NCBI GenBank assembly: GCA_029207755.1
Contig: JARCOQ010000006.1
Span: 31,144,522-31,208,521 of the forward strand
Reading direction: 5' to 3'
DNA length: 64,000 nucleotides
Origin: Chamaea fasciata
Taxonomy: Eukaryota > Chordata > Aves > Passeriformes > Sylviidae
In this document: positions 52,889 to 64,000 of the stretch, piece after piece
Layout: every line of letters starts with the position of its first letter
How positions within the stretch are numbered: position 1 is the first letter of the stretch
Notes under the pieces: generated by a model
Seen by the model: only the letters and a program-made list of their open reading frames with translations
Database searches by the model: none
What the model was told of the DNA's origin: nothing
Position numbers and translations under genes: made by a program

Positions 52889-52908
52889 GGGGTGGGGGGG
52901 AGGGGGGG
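52889..52908 (+). other. G-rich tract with G-quadruplex potential
   Basis: G4, T, G7, A, G7 on the plus strand within 20 nt. It satisfies the canonical four-G-tract pattern with one-nucleotide loops if the G7 runs are divided. It stands out in otherwise AT-rich sequence and is followed immediately by an A-run. No promoter or gene start is evident nearby. Confidence 0.8.
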
Positions 52909-55900
52909 AAAAAAATCTGTCTTAGCTGATCCATCATTTCTGCAGAAAATAAAGAATCTGGAATTCAAGAGCTCTGAGGTCTAATGCAGACACAAGAGAG
53001 ACTCTGCTCTAGGTACATACAGTGTGCTATCATTAAAGAAGTGCAGTTTGAATTTAGAGTATAAGACTTCTGGTTTAGGGATCAGGCAGGTCTCCAATGC
53101 TTTCAGATATGTTAATAAAAAAAGTAAAGTGAAATTGTATTTTAAAAAAATAGATATGGCAACATTCATAGGCTAACCTATAGTTCAACTAAAAATGTTA
53201 ATTGGGCCCTAAAGGAAGCACATGTGCCCTCAAAGGAGAAGAAATACCCACACATAAATATCAAAAGATAAACAGCAAATCAAGTTTTACAGAAAATACA
53301 AAAAGCAAAACTAAAATATATCCAAACAGACATAAATAAGATGTACCAGCAAAGCTGCTTGTGTGAGGACCGATTCTGACTGTTTGGTAAAAGCATCAGA
53401 CAGTAAGGAACAGAAAAATAAAATTGCAGGTGCTGGCATTTAATGCATCACCTCAAAAATGTTTTAACCTCCAAATCTAAGAGAATGCCTATAACATTTA
53501 AGAAACAGCAAACCCCATAACAAAATATTCTCAAACATTCTAAACCTGACATACAAAAAACTCACAGTGCTATACACAAAAGTTGCAAAGTGGTCTGAGC
53601 AGGGCAAAGAGCCCTTTGATACTTAAAGCATAGGTGAAACTGAAATCCTAATATGTAGGCAAACTGCCACTCAGAGATGACTAGGAATAACTACTGAGAT
53701 ACAAAGAAAAACAGCAGGAGAAGAGGTTGGAACTGAGGTATTTTGGATGGAAAGTGCTGGGTCTTGGCAGGAGAGAAATCCTCCAGTAACGTAGCAATGG
53801 CTCAGTATGGCAAAAAGACTATTTAGAATTTAATTTAAACAGAATTTAATTTTAAAACTTTTGCAAGGGGAAGTTTTTCACTGATTTTTTTTTTTCTCCT
53901 CACATGGTGTTTCAGTAGAAAACAAGGCGGGGCGAGAGGGTGTTCCATTTTTAAGAATGTCTCTCTCGTTGACATTTTCCATGGTCTCCCTTCATCCAAG
54001 ACACACTTTTTGGGTAAAAAACTAGGGGACAGGAAAAGAAAAAAGTAAAGGAAAAAAAATCAGAATTATTGACAACATAAAGGAAAATTTTAAAAAAATG
54101 GTGGCACATTCTTAATTTTGAAAGCTATGCTTATTTTATAATAAAACAGAGAAAAATCAACACTTCTAAAAACAAATTACAATCTGTGAATGTTTCTCGT
54201 TAAACTATGTGTTGTTTTTTCAGTTTTCAACCTAAAACTTAGGTTAAAAAAGTGAATCTTAAAGCAAACAGAGCAGCTTGGATAAGTAGCAGGGAGTGCA
54301 CAGGATACGTGCTGGTATTAGCTACGTTTTTTACATAATTCCAGATTATAGTTTCTTAATTAACTTTAAAAATACAATGAACAAAAAGCACTGTAGGGTA
54401 AATTCGCAGCTGAACAAAAAAAATTTGAAGGACCAATTAAACATAATTTACTGTCAGAGTGGATTAAGTTTTTCAAAAGGAGTCCTAAGTTCTACCCTGG
54501 TTTGATTCCACTCAATATTTTTTTAGAGGTTTTAATGATGGAACAGCAGAAGGCTTGGAAATATTTTGTCACAGATTTCAAGACAATAAGGAAGGCTATA
54601 TGACAGCAGCAAATCAAACCCAAACAACTTTTCTAGAAGGTGCAAAAGACCAAGTCAATTCTGCTTCAAAACATTGTAACAGCATTTTTAAAAGAGAAGT
54701 TTTCTGACTGTTCCAATACTGAAGTCAAGTCCTGAACAACAGAACAACCAAGGCATCCTAAATGAAAAATGACAGTAGAAGCTGCTGTTAATAGGTTTCA
54801 GAAGATCATGAGAACTGCAGCTTCAGCACAGGAGGGTAACTACTCCCACCTGACCCTTGCAGGGACTAGCTCAAACCTGAAGCCCTGTCTGCCACACACA
54901 CCGGCCTCAGCATGAAACTGCTGAACACTGAAAAACCCTGGATATTGCCCACAGAGCAGGACTAAAGGCTGTCCTTTTAAGAGAAGCAGGTCAGAGGGGT
55001 CTTTGACCCAGTCAGGTTGTTACTTTATTTAATAATACAGAATGAAAGCCTGGCATTTAAGAGGACAAGTTGAAGCTAGAAGCTATGCATGGTCACAGCC
55101 TGTGTTGTACTAGGTGACTGACATAGCAGTTCCTGGCTCACACACATGTACACAGATTCATAGAAGCAAACAGGAGACTCGGGGATTCACAGCTGAAGAA
55201 AGCACCACCAACACTGCATGACTTCCATCTTACCTAAGAAAAATACCTACACCATTCCAATACTGAAACTTTAAAGGGCAAGAGGGTCTGCACCATACAA
55301 ATGGACCATACAAGGATAACAAGGACAGATTTAAAAGAGGTCATAACAGCACATAGCTATATTATTTACACAGCTTCTCTAATCCAATGCTGTTTTGGAA
55401 TAAGAAAGGCCAGCCTTTATACAAAGTCTGCACAAGGTCACTGAAACCAACAAGGACACACTTAGCTGAATTCTGCTGATGTTTAAGCCCCTCAGGTAAA
55501 GCCTCCAAAGACTTTCCTCTTTGAAGTCCTTCCTTGCATTAGTTTAGGAGCCATAGGTAGCAACAAAAACACGTTCTGGCAGAGAATCTTCAAGCATACA
55601 TAATTCACTAGATACACTTTACAGGTTCTAACAGCTTTTAGCAGGACTTTTCCCTGAGCCAGTCAGGCTGTAGCTCATCAGCTAGCTCTGCAGAGGGGGA
55701 CTGGGTTAATTAAAGCAATTACAGAATGCATTCTACTTATACTCTCATAATGGCTATTTTTGTCATTAAAACTTAAATCCAAAGCTCACAGAGATTAATG
55801 ATGAGCTCATTTCCATTTCAATAGAGTTATCATGACTGTAGCTGTTGACAATTTTTAGTGTTACTTTCTTCACAGAAAACAAAGTCTTATTGAAAATGTC

Positions 55901-58900
55901 CCGTCCTTCCACTCACTTGCAAGAAAAACTTTCTCTTTCTTTCAGTCTTAAAAAAAAAAAAAAAAAGAGTTGATGTTTTCAAGTAATACCTGGTTAGATT
56001 CAAGGTCCCAAAAACTAGATAAATATGTTTTGTTCCAGCAACATTTGTATTGTTTCAGTGTTGCGAATGAAGCCTTGTACATACATGGTAATTAGTAAAA
56101 CACATGGAAGTCAAATTCCTGGGAACAGTCTTTTGCACCAAGTATGGTCCTCACTCCCTCTCCTCACAGCTGCTACAGTGCAATAGCACTCCCAGCAAAA
56201 TGAACACAATTTTGCTGTAACCCAGTGTTGCTCTTATTAAACAGGAGCCTCTGCAAGACACCAGGCTGAAGGCACATGATCCCTCAGTGCACATGCTCAG
56301 CTATGTGGATGGAAATAACCCGCCCCATTTACACAAGAGAAGGCAAAGGCAGGGGTGCATACAGAACAAAAATGGAAAAACAGGAGTCAGAGAGAAGTCA
56401 AAGAAAAGCTGGAGGAGAAAAGAAAGAAGCAAGTTCCTTATTATATCAACCCCTCGAGTATAAGCTGCTTAAGACACTTACTTTGAACCAGGAGACCTGT
56501 GATGCCACATTTCTCCGGATCCAAATAAAAAACCGTAACTTGAGTCTAAAGCATACGCTTGTATATGTCAGAGTGAACGCCCAGGTCTCGAACAAACCAA
56601 ACCAAACCAAAACCAAAGAAACAAACAAACAGACAAAAAAAAAACAAACTACACAAAAGAATTAAAGAAACACAAAGAGAAGAAAAATATACAACCTCCA
56701 ATGCACCTCAAAAGACCTTAAGCAGATAGTGCTGGCTGCTGAGATAAATTCTTCAGATGTCCTGGCAACAAGGGAGCAGAAGGAGGCGGTGAGTCTCATT
56801 CACTGCCACGTGAGTTCATGTTGCTGGCATTGCAGGTGGAAAATTCACTAAGAAACATCTGTAGCTTTGTGAAACCATGTTAGGCTTTGAAAGGAGCAGC
56901 ATGTGTAGGAGGAAGAGCAGGCAAGTCTTCTCTATAAAAGTTCAGAAAAAATCTGTGCAGACAGTTCTGCTCTGCAGCAGCACGCCACAGGCCACTAAAT
57001 ATAGGACTCTAGCTTGGAAAAGAAAAACATTTCTCAACAATTTGAGCAGCATTATATCACTAATATCTACAGAAATTGCCTAAATACAGAGTATTCTATA
57101 TCCATAAGAAGTCAGCAAGTAGCTTAATGTCCTTGAGAATACAGAGTGAAAGCTTCTACAATGGCCAGTACATCTCAAGTGGCCAAGCAGAGCAATTTCA
57201 ATTAAATCCCTTTTCCAAAATTTATAAGTGAACTTCACTGATGATGCTTTCTCCATCTCTCTGCATTTCCTATATTCCAATCATCCTCCAGTCCTCAGTC
57301 TCCATAATCTTGCACATGCCCTAAGAGCAATATGATTGAGGAACATGAAATAATGAACCGGATGAAGGAGGTGAATGGGGGGAAACTTTAGTTAATTTCT
57401 TACAATGTGAGAACTGGAAATAATCAGATGAAAGCTGTATTTCTGCATACAGCAATAAATGGACCTCAGTGCCACAAGAAGCATTCAAAAGAATTTTTAA
57501 AAAGGCTCAAACAACCTACACCAAACCCAATGTTTAAAGGAAGAGAAATCCTCTAAGAACAAAACACGTTTGTGGATACAGCCTCACAATCATGACCCTC
57601 ACAGATGGTCAGAGGATGGATCATGTCCAAGGGATGAACTGCTGTAATCTTGTCCAAAGGACCCATTGCTACACACATCCACATGCAGAGCAGAGACAAG
57701 CTAGCTAGCTAAGCTGATCAGTGTTTTCATGCAATACAATAATCCTTTATATGCCACTGTCTCCTCCCCTCTCCCTTTTACCAACACACCTCCCTCCAAC
57801 TCTAGCCGTACCAGCCAGGTCTAACTCTGTGGAGGGACACTTCCCCAGGTGGGAGCCAGTGATAGGGATGGTACAGCATGAAGATGCCAGTGTGGCATTT
57901 GAAAGCACAGATGATCAGTTCATCCAACCCCATTCTAAATAATCTTGCAGCAAATGCACAGCCCTGCTTAACTCTGTAGAAAGGAGATGCTAATAATATA
58001 AACCTGCGCTATCTGAGTTAATTCACCACTATTTGTGCAAGGTCAGGATGTTTATTAACTCATCATTTCAGCATGAACTGGAGGAGAGAGACATATAGAC
58101 TAGTTTTATCTACAAAATTAGAAAAGTAAAATCTAGTAATTCCCAAGAAGTTCAGTATGCAGCACTGTAGCTCTCCTGTGTCTGACAAGTAACATTAGAT
58201 CAGCTCTCATACCAAGCTTTACTTTGTTGTCACAGCTGTACAAGTCTGCACAGAGCACTCTGAGGCTAAAAGACAGGTTTGTGGTTGTCTTCAGTAGTTG
58301 AAGGAACAGAACTTTTCCTTCTCCCACTGTTTCAAAAATGTCCCTATAAATTAATCATTTTTTAGAAACTAAGCAACAAGAAGCAGCAACTTAAGCTGTA
58401 AAGAAGAAGTGGGATCTTACTGAAAAGTAAGTGACTATAAATGAGCAACATCTGAAAGCTGTTACTGAAAAAACTCTTCATATTTTTATTTCTTGTATGC
58501 TGGGAATACACAAACACTGTAAAACTTACAGCTTTGCATTTCATAACTGTTAATACAAGGACATACATAATATATTATCTATTTAGTTCCAGGGTATAGT
58601 AGGCATTAAATTAGTGTTATTAAGTTCCTCTTTTTGTCTTAAGTCATGCAGTAAAGTAATTTCTGCACAGAAACACATCTGTGCATGATCTGAACAATGT
58701 TCATGCTTCTCTAAATTCAGAAGTGGATTACTGATAATAAAATGTATCAGATAAATTATACCCAGACAAGTTTTCATTTAAAACAGATTGCAGTAAAAAA
58801 AAGTTTGTCTTGATGGAAAGCTACAGATTGGCAAGTGCAAATGTCATCCTATCCTTAAGCAACCTAGTACAAGAATAGTATTTCTAATGATAAAATACAC

Positions 58901-58981
58901 TCCCTGCTGTCCAAATCAGCACAGAATATATCGCTTTCCTTTCGTAACACAAAACTTTGGGAAAACTGCCCTCATTGTGGT
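52909..58981. other. non-coding stretch without recognised repeats
   Basis: Roughly 6 kb with no CR1, LTR or long microsatellite recognised. A CAAA-type low-complexity patch lies at 56591-56649. The part from about 54800 to 57900 looks a little richer in G+C than the window average. Open frames (up to 129 codons at 56276-56665, ending in the low-complexity patch) show no known domain. It could hold untranslated exon or regulatory sequence, but nothing seen proves it. Confidence 0.45.
56591..56649. repeat. low-complexity (CCAAA)n/(CAAA)n
   Basis: ACCAA pentamers grade into ACAA tetramers and then an A-run. Simple-sequence patch. Confidence 0.85.
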
Positions 58982-59018
58982 TGCCTACCTCCATCTAGTG
59001 ACCAGATGGAGGTAGGCA
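58982..59018. repeat. perfect inverted repeat, 15-bp arms, 7-nt loop
   Basis: Left arm TGCCTACCTCCATCT (58982-58996) and right arm AGATGGAGGTAGGCA (59004-59018) are exact reverse complements; the loop is 58997-59003. The sequence ACCAGATGGA starting in the loop (59001) recurs at 59021-59030, and with one change at 59030-59039, so the hairpin is embedded in a short direct-repeat cluster. Long perfect arms are unusual in this otherwise decayed sequence. Not assignable to a known RNA gene. Confidence 0.93.
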
Positions 59019-59214
59019 TAACCAGATGGACCAGACGGAGGGACATAAACTAACTCTACAACAATATTTAATCATTTGCCACAGATAAATAAAACTCATA
59101 AATCCCAATACTGTTACCATTAATTTTCAAGTGGTGAAGGAAGTTTATGGATTCCAAAAATAACCAGAACAGATTTTCTCGAGCACACTGAAAGATATGT
59201 TAGTGCATTTGTGC

Positions 59215-59985
59215 AAGGCTGCTAGGATGTGCATCTCATATAGGAACCTGAACAGGCTGGAAGGGCGGGATGCCAAGAACAGCATGAAATTTAACAACAA
59301 AAAGTGCAAGGTCCTGCACCTGGCCCAAAATAATCAAAGAGCCCAGTATAGGCTAAGATCTGTGGCCTGAGTGCAGCCTTGCTGAAATGGACCCAGGGAT
59401 CCTGATGGAACATGAGTCAACTGAGCACCACTGCAGCAATGAAGGCAAATCAGATCCTGGATTGCAGCCACAGGGGGATTACTAGCAGTGGTATAGGTAT
59501 GATCATTCCACTGTCCCCAGACTGCACCTGGAGCACTATTTCCTGTTCTGGTCCCTACAGTTCAAAAAAGACAGAGAGGGTCTACAGAAGGGCTATGAAA
59601 ATAACCAAAAGTCTGGAGAACTTGCCTGGTGAGGACAGACTAAAGGAGTAAGACTTTGCCTTTCTGGAGAAAAGAAAACGCAAGGAGGATCTCATCACAA
59701 TGTTCCATTACTAAATGGGTGGCTACAAAAAGAACAGAGCCACACAAAGAGGTCAAGGGGCAAAGGATGCAAGTTGCATCACAAACAGATTTATCTTGAT
59801 ATGAAAAACTTTCTTTTTTTTTCCACAAACAGAACAATTGATCACTGGAACCACCTCACCAGGAACATATTGGAGTCTCCATCACTGGAGGTTTTCAAGA
59901 CATGATAGGACAGAATGCTAAATAATATCACCTAGGCTCTCTTTTTCAGTAATGGTGGGACCAGATTCCTTTCTGTGGAAACCAG
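59215..59985 (+). mobile_element. CR1 LINE, 3' half
   Basis: Begins downstream of the RT active site, in the portion reading roughly NLNRLEGRDAKNSMKFNNKKCKVLHL (CR1 C-terminal RT region: 'K-F-N-...-K-C-K-V-L-H-L'). It then runs through the C-terminal part and 3' UTR, ending near 59985 with GGTGGGACCAGATTCC-like sequence. Several stops are present. 5'-truncated and inactive. An A-rich/T-rich interruption near 59810-59822 (a run of T) lies within it. Confidence 0.88.
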
Positions 59986-60758
59986 TGACACTGTGCCAAG
60001 AAAGCACTGGCAGAACTCAGTATTCTGTAGAGTTCTGCAGTCAGCAAAAAGGAGATGTAGGAGAGTGAGAAAAAAGAGAAAAGTATTATATGAATTAAAT
60101 TAATAACAAGAGTACTATTTAAAAGAAAAAAAGAATAACTGTTCCTTTGGAGCCAAATATAGTATTCTAAAAACAGGCAATCTTTTCAGAGCCTCAAATG
60201 TTATGGGGAACTTCTTGGTTTACACAGACTGTAGATGATTGTCACAAATGCCATCAGCAGCCAGCAATAAGCCTTCCTGAAAAGGAGTACCCCTCTCTTG
60301 TTAGTGACATGGACCATGAATATTCAATATTCAGTGCAGCATCTACAATACAGCCTTTACCCACAGCAAAACATAAGCACAAGTACTACTCAAGACACAA
60401 AGACTTTAACAGAGTGGGACTTTATGCATATTTCTCCTAAAGTGTGATTTTTTTTCTACATATAACCAATAACACTAGAAGATTTTTTGATCCACAGCTC
60501 AAACTTGACATGTTCAGAAATCTATCTACTAACTTGTACAGTAAAATTTTATTTCAATGGAAGTTTTAATTTATATTCCTGTAGATAATATTTAGACATT
60601 TCTGCACAAGTTATAATTTAATCATATCTTTCCTTTTTACTTCCTTCTGCATCTAGAAATATTTATAAATTTCTTTAGCATCCACTAATTTCTTTAGCAG
60701 AGCTACAGAAAGACCATTAGGGCACAGAGAAATGTTTGAGAGAAGTGTTTCCTTGGGT
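59986..60758. other. AT-rich non-coding stretch
   Basis: No gene or repeat recognised between the CR1 3' end and the hexamer microsatellite. Confidence 0.5.
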
Positions 60759-60925
60759 GAAAAAAGGAAAAGGAAAAGGAAAAGGAAAAGGAAAAGGAAA
60801 AGGAAAAGGAAAAGGAAAAGGAAAAGGAAAAGGAAAAGGAAAAGGAAAAGGAAAAGGAAAAGGAAAAGGAAAAGGAAAATATAATAAGGAATAGAAGGAA
60901 AATAAAGGAAAAGGAAAAGGCAAAG
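60759..60925. repeat. (AAAAGG)n polypurine microsatellite
   Basis: About 20 near-perfect AAAAGG units form an uninterrupted purine run of 121 nt (60759-60879). A degenerate tail with related units continues to about 60925. The minus-strand frames of alternating Phe-Pro and Phe-Leu are translations of this array and not proteins. Likely length-polymorphic. Confidence 0.97.
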
Positions 60926-63900
60926 GATGTGGAAAAAGAAATATATCATCAGCTCTTACTTTGTTTGTATCCATAAGCCAAAATCAGCCTTTAGACATTC
61001 TGCCTGAATGGGCATGCAGGCAGTCTTTGAGAGAGAAAATTTGCTTCATTTGCACAGCATGGATTGGCAACAGACCCATTTCACCACTGCTACAACATCT
61101 GAGGGGTTAGAGTAGCTCCCTGTGCTAGAGTTATCAAAGCAAAAAGACATTCCCCTACAAACTATGCCCCAAAGCTTGTGTAGCACACATCATGCAAGAA
61201 AACGCCCAAGGCTAATAACTGTGTTCTATATTTACCTCTGTGGTCTTATGCTTTGCTCCGCCACCCTAAGAAAACCATGTAAAGCCCTGTGATTCAGATA
61301 TAGCTGGCTGATAAAGCTCCTTGTTGTTACCCCTCACCCCTAAAAGCATGCTGTTTATTTGGTATATAGTAGTCCTGGCTACACAAGGCAGACTCCCATG
61401 AACAGAGCAAAATCTAGAGCCTTCTACCCTTCTTCATTTGCTATGGCATTCACAATCTGCTTTCAGAGCAGCATCTCTGCAATAAGGAGAAGTGAGTAAT
61501 TAAATCCAGCTAAAATGTTCATTTGGAAATTATAGCCTCTGGTGCCCATGTACTGTCACATAAATCTACTTTCAGACCTGGCCCTTAGGTAAAATCTGTA
61601 CCTGAAGATTTTGACTGATCCCCTAACAAGAAGATATGGTTTGTTACTGGATTAAGGCTTTTTTAAATGACAAGGAATTTAAAAAGATACCTGATTCTCT
61701 AGTTTCCCTACAGGAACTCAGATAAATGCCCCTCTCCATAAATTTCATTCCTTTAAGAAAACAAAATGTGTGACAAACATGTGACAGTCGCTGCCTTGCT
61801 TGTAACACAAAGTTATTTATACAAAGCCATGGCAATCAGATGCTTCTGCAAGTTTTAGTACCAAGGTGAATTTCTGGCCTGCTCCAGATAGAATGTAAAT
61901 CCTTAACACTCTCACTTAAGCAAGATAACACCAGCTCAAGGAATGAGAGTGAATATTTTTCTTAAACCCTTTAATGTTCTCTGTAACACCTCTAAACATG
62001 ATTGAATGGGCAGGCAGACAGACAACAAATACCAGAATCACATATCTTAGCCGCAAGGACCTCTTTAACAGTGTCTAGTCAGAAGGTCTGCTGATCAAAC
62101 CTGACCACAATACAAAAAAAAAGGACCTCAACAAGCATCTAACCTCTGTTAGTTACAGCAACAGCTTTTCATTTTTCTTTAGAACAACCAGATATTTATC
62201 TCAAGGTACATGCTCTTTTTTTTGTCATGGAAAAGTTCTTTTTAATCAATATTCTCAAAAAAATTCTCAGTTATTTATACTGCACACTTATGCAACAAAA
62301 GCCACTTAATCATTTAATTCCACAGTAAGACGGTCCTTCTGCATGTTGGCTGGATTATTTCTGTGAAACTAGTTTCTGCCTGCACACACTTCTCCAGGTA
62401 ATTCTTCCAAAGTCCAGGCCACTGTTTACCTCCTCCATGATGATTGCCTCGTCCCAAAATCCTCACAACCAAGCTTGGGCATCATACACTGATGGCCTCC
62501 TTATCCCATACCTCACTGCCATTTTCACAAGTAATTTTGGAGTAGTAACTGTGCTTATGGCACCTTAGCTCACTGAACTCAGGAGTTTCCAGAATTCTGG
62601 CACCTTTTTTCAGAAGTATGGGATTTCAGGTCTAGATGTTGATCTCTGAAATTTCACACTACAGATTTCATGTTAAGATAAATGAAGATAAGAATGAAGA
62701 TATGTATTGGCACTGTATATCAGGGTTCTCAAACACAGGAACTGGTAAAGGTGAGACTGAACAGGCCAAATATCAGGTATCTCTGGTGTCCAAAGCTCAG
62801 TTTTGAAGTGCCTGTGCTACCTTAGATCTATTGCAGCCCAGGGCTAGTGGTAATGTTCATAAGGAGAGGTGCAGCAGAGTGCCTACAGTGGAATGAGTGC
62901 TGTAAATAAAAACACTGATTTTAAAACAAAATTTTTATGGACACTTGTTTATACATTTAAAGAGTATGACAGTAGTTGAAATACTGCAATCTTGGGTTAA
63001 ATGTTACTATCTGATATAAAAAACGACAATTTATTGAAGCTGTTGCTTTTGCAATCAATTTCAAATCAATATATGATTAATGCCAATGAATTGAAGCACT
63101 TAAACTTTTACTACTTATAATATCTTTAGTGAATTAATCCCAGTTATATTGATCTACCCAGCCACTGAATGATGCCAGTAAGTATAATCTTTATTTGATT
63201 AGTCTCTGTTACTGGAACAGGTTTGTGTTTTCAACTGCATATGACTCTCATGGAGGGAGCCTTTAACAATAGATTTAAAATTTTTCACCTTACTTAAATT
63301 ATTTTACTTTAAAATTTGTTGCATGTAATTAATTTTCCTCCTATTTCTGCCAGTTTATCTGTTTTGATATTAAAAATACAGAATTTTAAAAACTATGAGA
63401 ATTATGTATTTTTTTCTTCTTCTAACCAAGTGATGCTTTAAATTAATAACTAAAAAAACATAAAAGACCACGACAAGAGACAACATAGACAACAATTTCT
63501 GGGAGAAAAATGCAAGATTTAAACTACTTTACTAGTTCAAAAAGTATCAGTAATAAAAATCAGCTTATTCTGCTCTTACATATACCTCACATTATTTCTC
63601 AGATTTCCCTTAAAATCTGTGATATAGATGTTCTAATTGAATTCAGTGTTAAACAACAGGATCATAGAAATTAATCCACTTACATGGTGGACATTTTAAA
63701 AGTTAATAGAGATTTATCTTCCAAAATGGAAAAAATATTCATATGAATAATAGTCTTAACCGCTGAAAAACACATCTTTTAGTATTCTGAATTGTTGTGT
63801 ACTTGTAAGTTTCCTGTGTTGGAAAAAGAAAATCCTAAAAGCACTTCAGACTACATTTGTAACCAAACTGCTGTTAGAACCATCCACTTCTAAAAGGTTG

Positions 63901-64000
63901 GTCATACTCATGAAGACTTGCAGACATCCCAAAAAGGACAAACTGCAGGGTTGCAGGATTTTTAAAACCCTACATTTTAGCCACAAAACACAAAATTATG
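60926..64000. other. AT-rich non-coding stretch to window end
   Basis: No exon, RNA gene or interspersed repeat recognised. A weak resemblance to a CR1 tail near 62037-62100 was considered and not accepted. Open frames are at most 63 codons. Confidence 0.5.

Noticed and set aside
57700..57722. GCTAGCTAGCTAAGCTGATCA self-complementary stretch
   Set aside because: A short tetranucleotide run (CTAG) explains the palindrome; too short to support a functional site.
60653..60974. Minus-strand Phe-Pro and Phe-Leu repeat proteins
   Set aside because: Translation of the AAAAGG hexamer array in different frames.
62037..62100. Possible minus-strand CR1 tail
   Set aside because: Only a weak resemblance (AATCACAT followed by GACCTCTTTAA); the diagnostic TTGGAA and GTCCAAC words are absent.
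1..64000. tRNA, U-snRNA, 5S RNA, CRISPR arrays or prokaryotic operons
   Set aside because: No A/B-box tRNA-like fold, snRNA landmark, regularly spaced repeat array or tightly packed long open frames was seen on either strand.

Overview
This window reads as non-coding nuclear DNA from a bird: intergenic desert or the inside of a very long intron. It is AT-rich and CpG-poor. I found no supported cellular protein-coding exon, no tRNA, rRNA or other structured RNA gene, no CRISPR array and no bacterial-type operon. The avian assignment rests on repeat content. There are at least seven CR1-type LINE pieces, several with recognisable reverse transcriptase blocks, and one LTR of a family I recognise as widespread in bird genomes (ERVL type). 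There are no Alu-, B1- or L1-like sequences. The species cannot be named from this sequence alone.

Layout: 1-6.1 kb is plain AT-rich sequence with homopolymer tracts. At 6.48-7.9 kb a 183-nt polypurine microsatellite abuts a 5'-truncated plus-strand CR1. At 7.9-22 kb lie unique sequence, a short minus-strand CR1 3' end (9.9 kb), a perfect 47-bp tandem duplication (16.03 kb) and a GATA microsatellite (20.05 kb). At 22.1-23.0 kb there is an older, strongly decayed minus-strand CR1/L3-like LINE. A CR1 tail sits at 26.45 kb, and a CR1 retaining endonuclease, RT and 3' portions lies on the minus strand at 29.8-31.4 kb. At 34.4 kb is an LTR fragment in plus orientation, related to the fuller minus-strand LTR at 50.0 kb. 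A plus-strand CR1 occupies 40.0-41.4 kb. At 44.77-46.33 kb a candidate second LTR is followed directly by a minus-strand CR1. The ERVL-type solo LTR at 50.0-50.6 kb has matching 5-bp flanks. From 50.6 to 59 kb there is unique sequence with a G-quadruplex-type tract and a perfect hairpin, then a CR1 3' half (59.2-60.0 kb), an AAAAGG hexamer microsatellite (60.76 kb), and plain sequence to the end.

The open frames here are short (mostly 60-100 codons), and the longest ones lie antisense to CR1 copies or in low-complexity DNA. Every CR1 copy seen is 5'-truncated and broken by frameshifts, stops or lost catalytic residues, so none looks capable of retrotransposition. I did not find a previously undescribed biological system. 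The items most worth a second look are structural: the tandem duplication, the 15-bp hairpin, the polypurine tract/CR1 junction, the LTR pair and the candidate second LTR.
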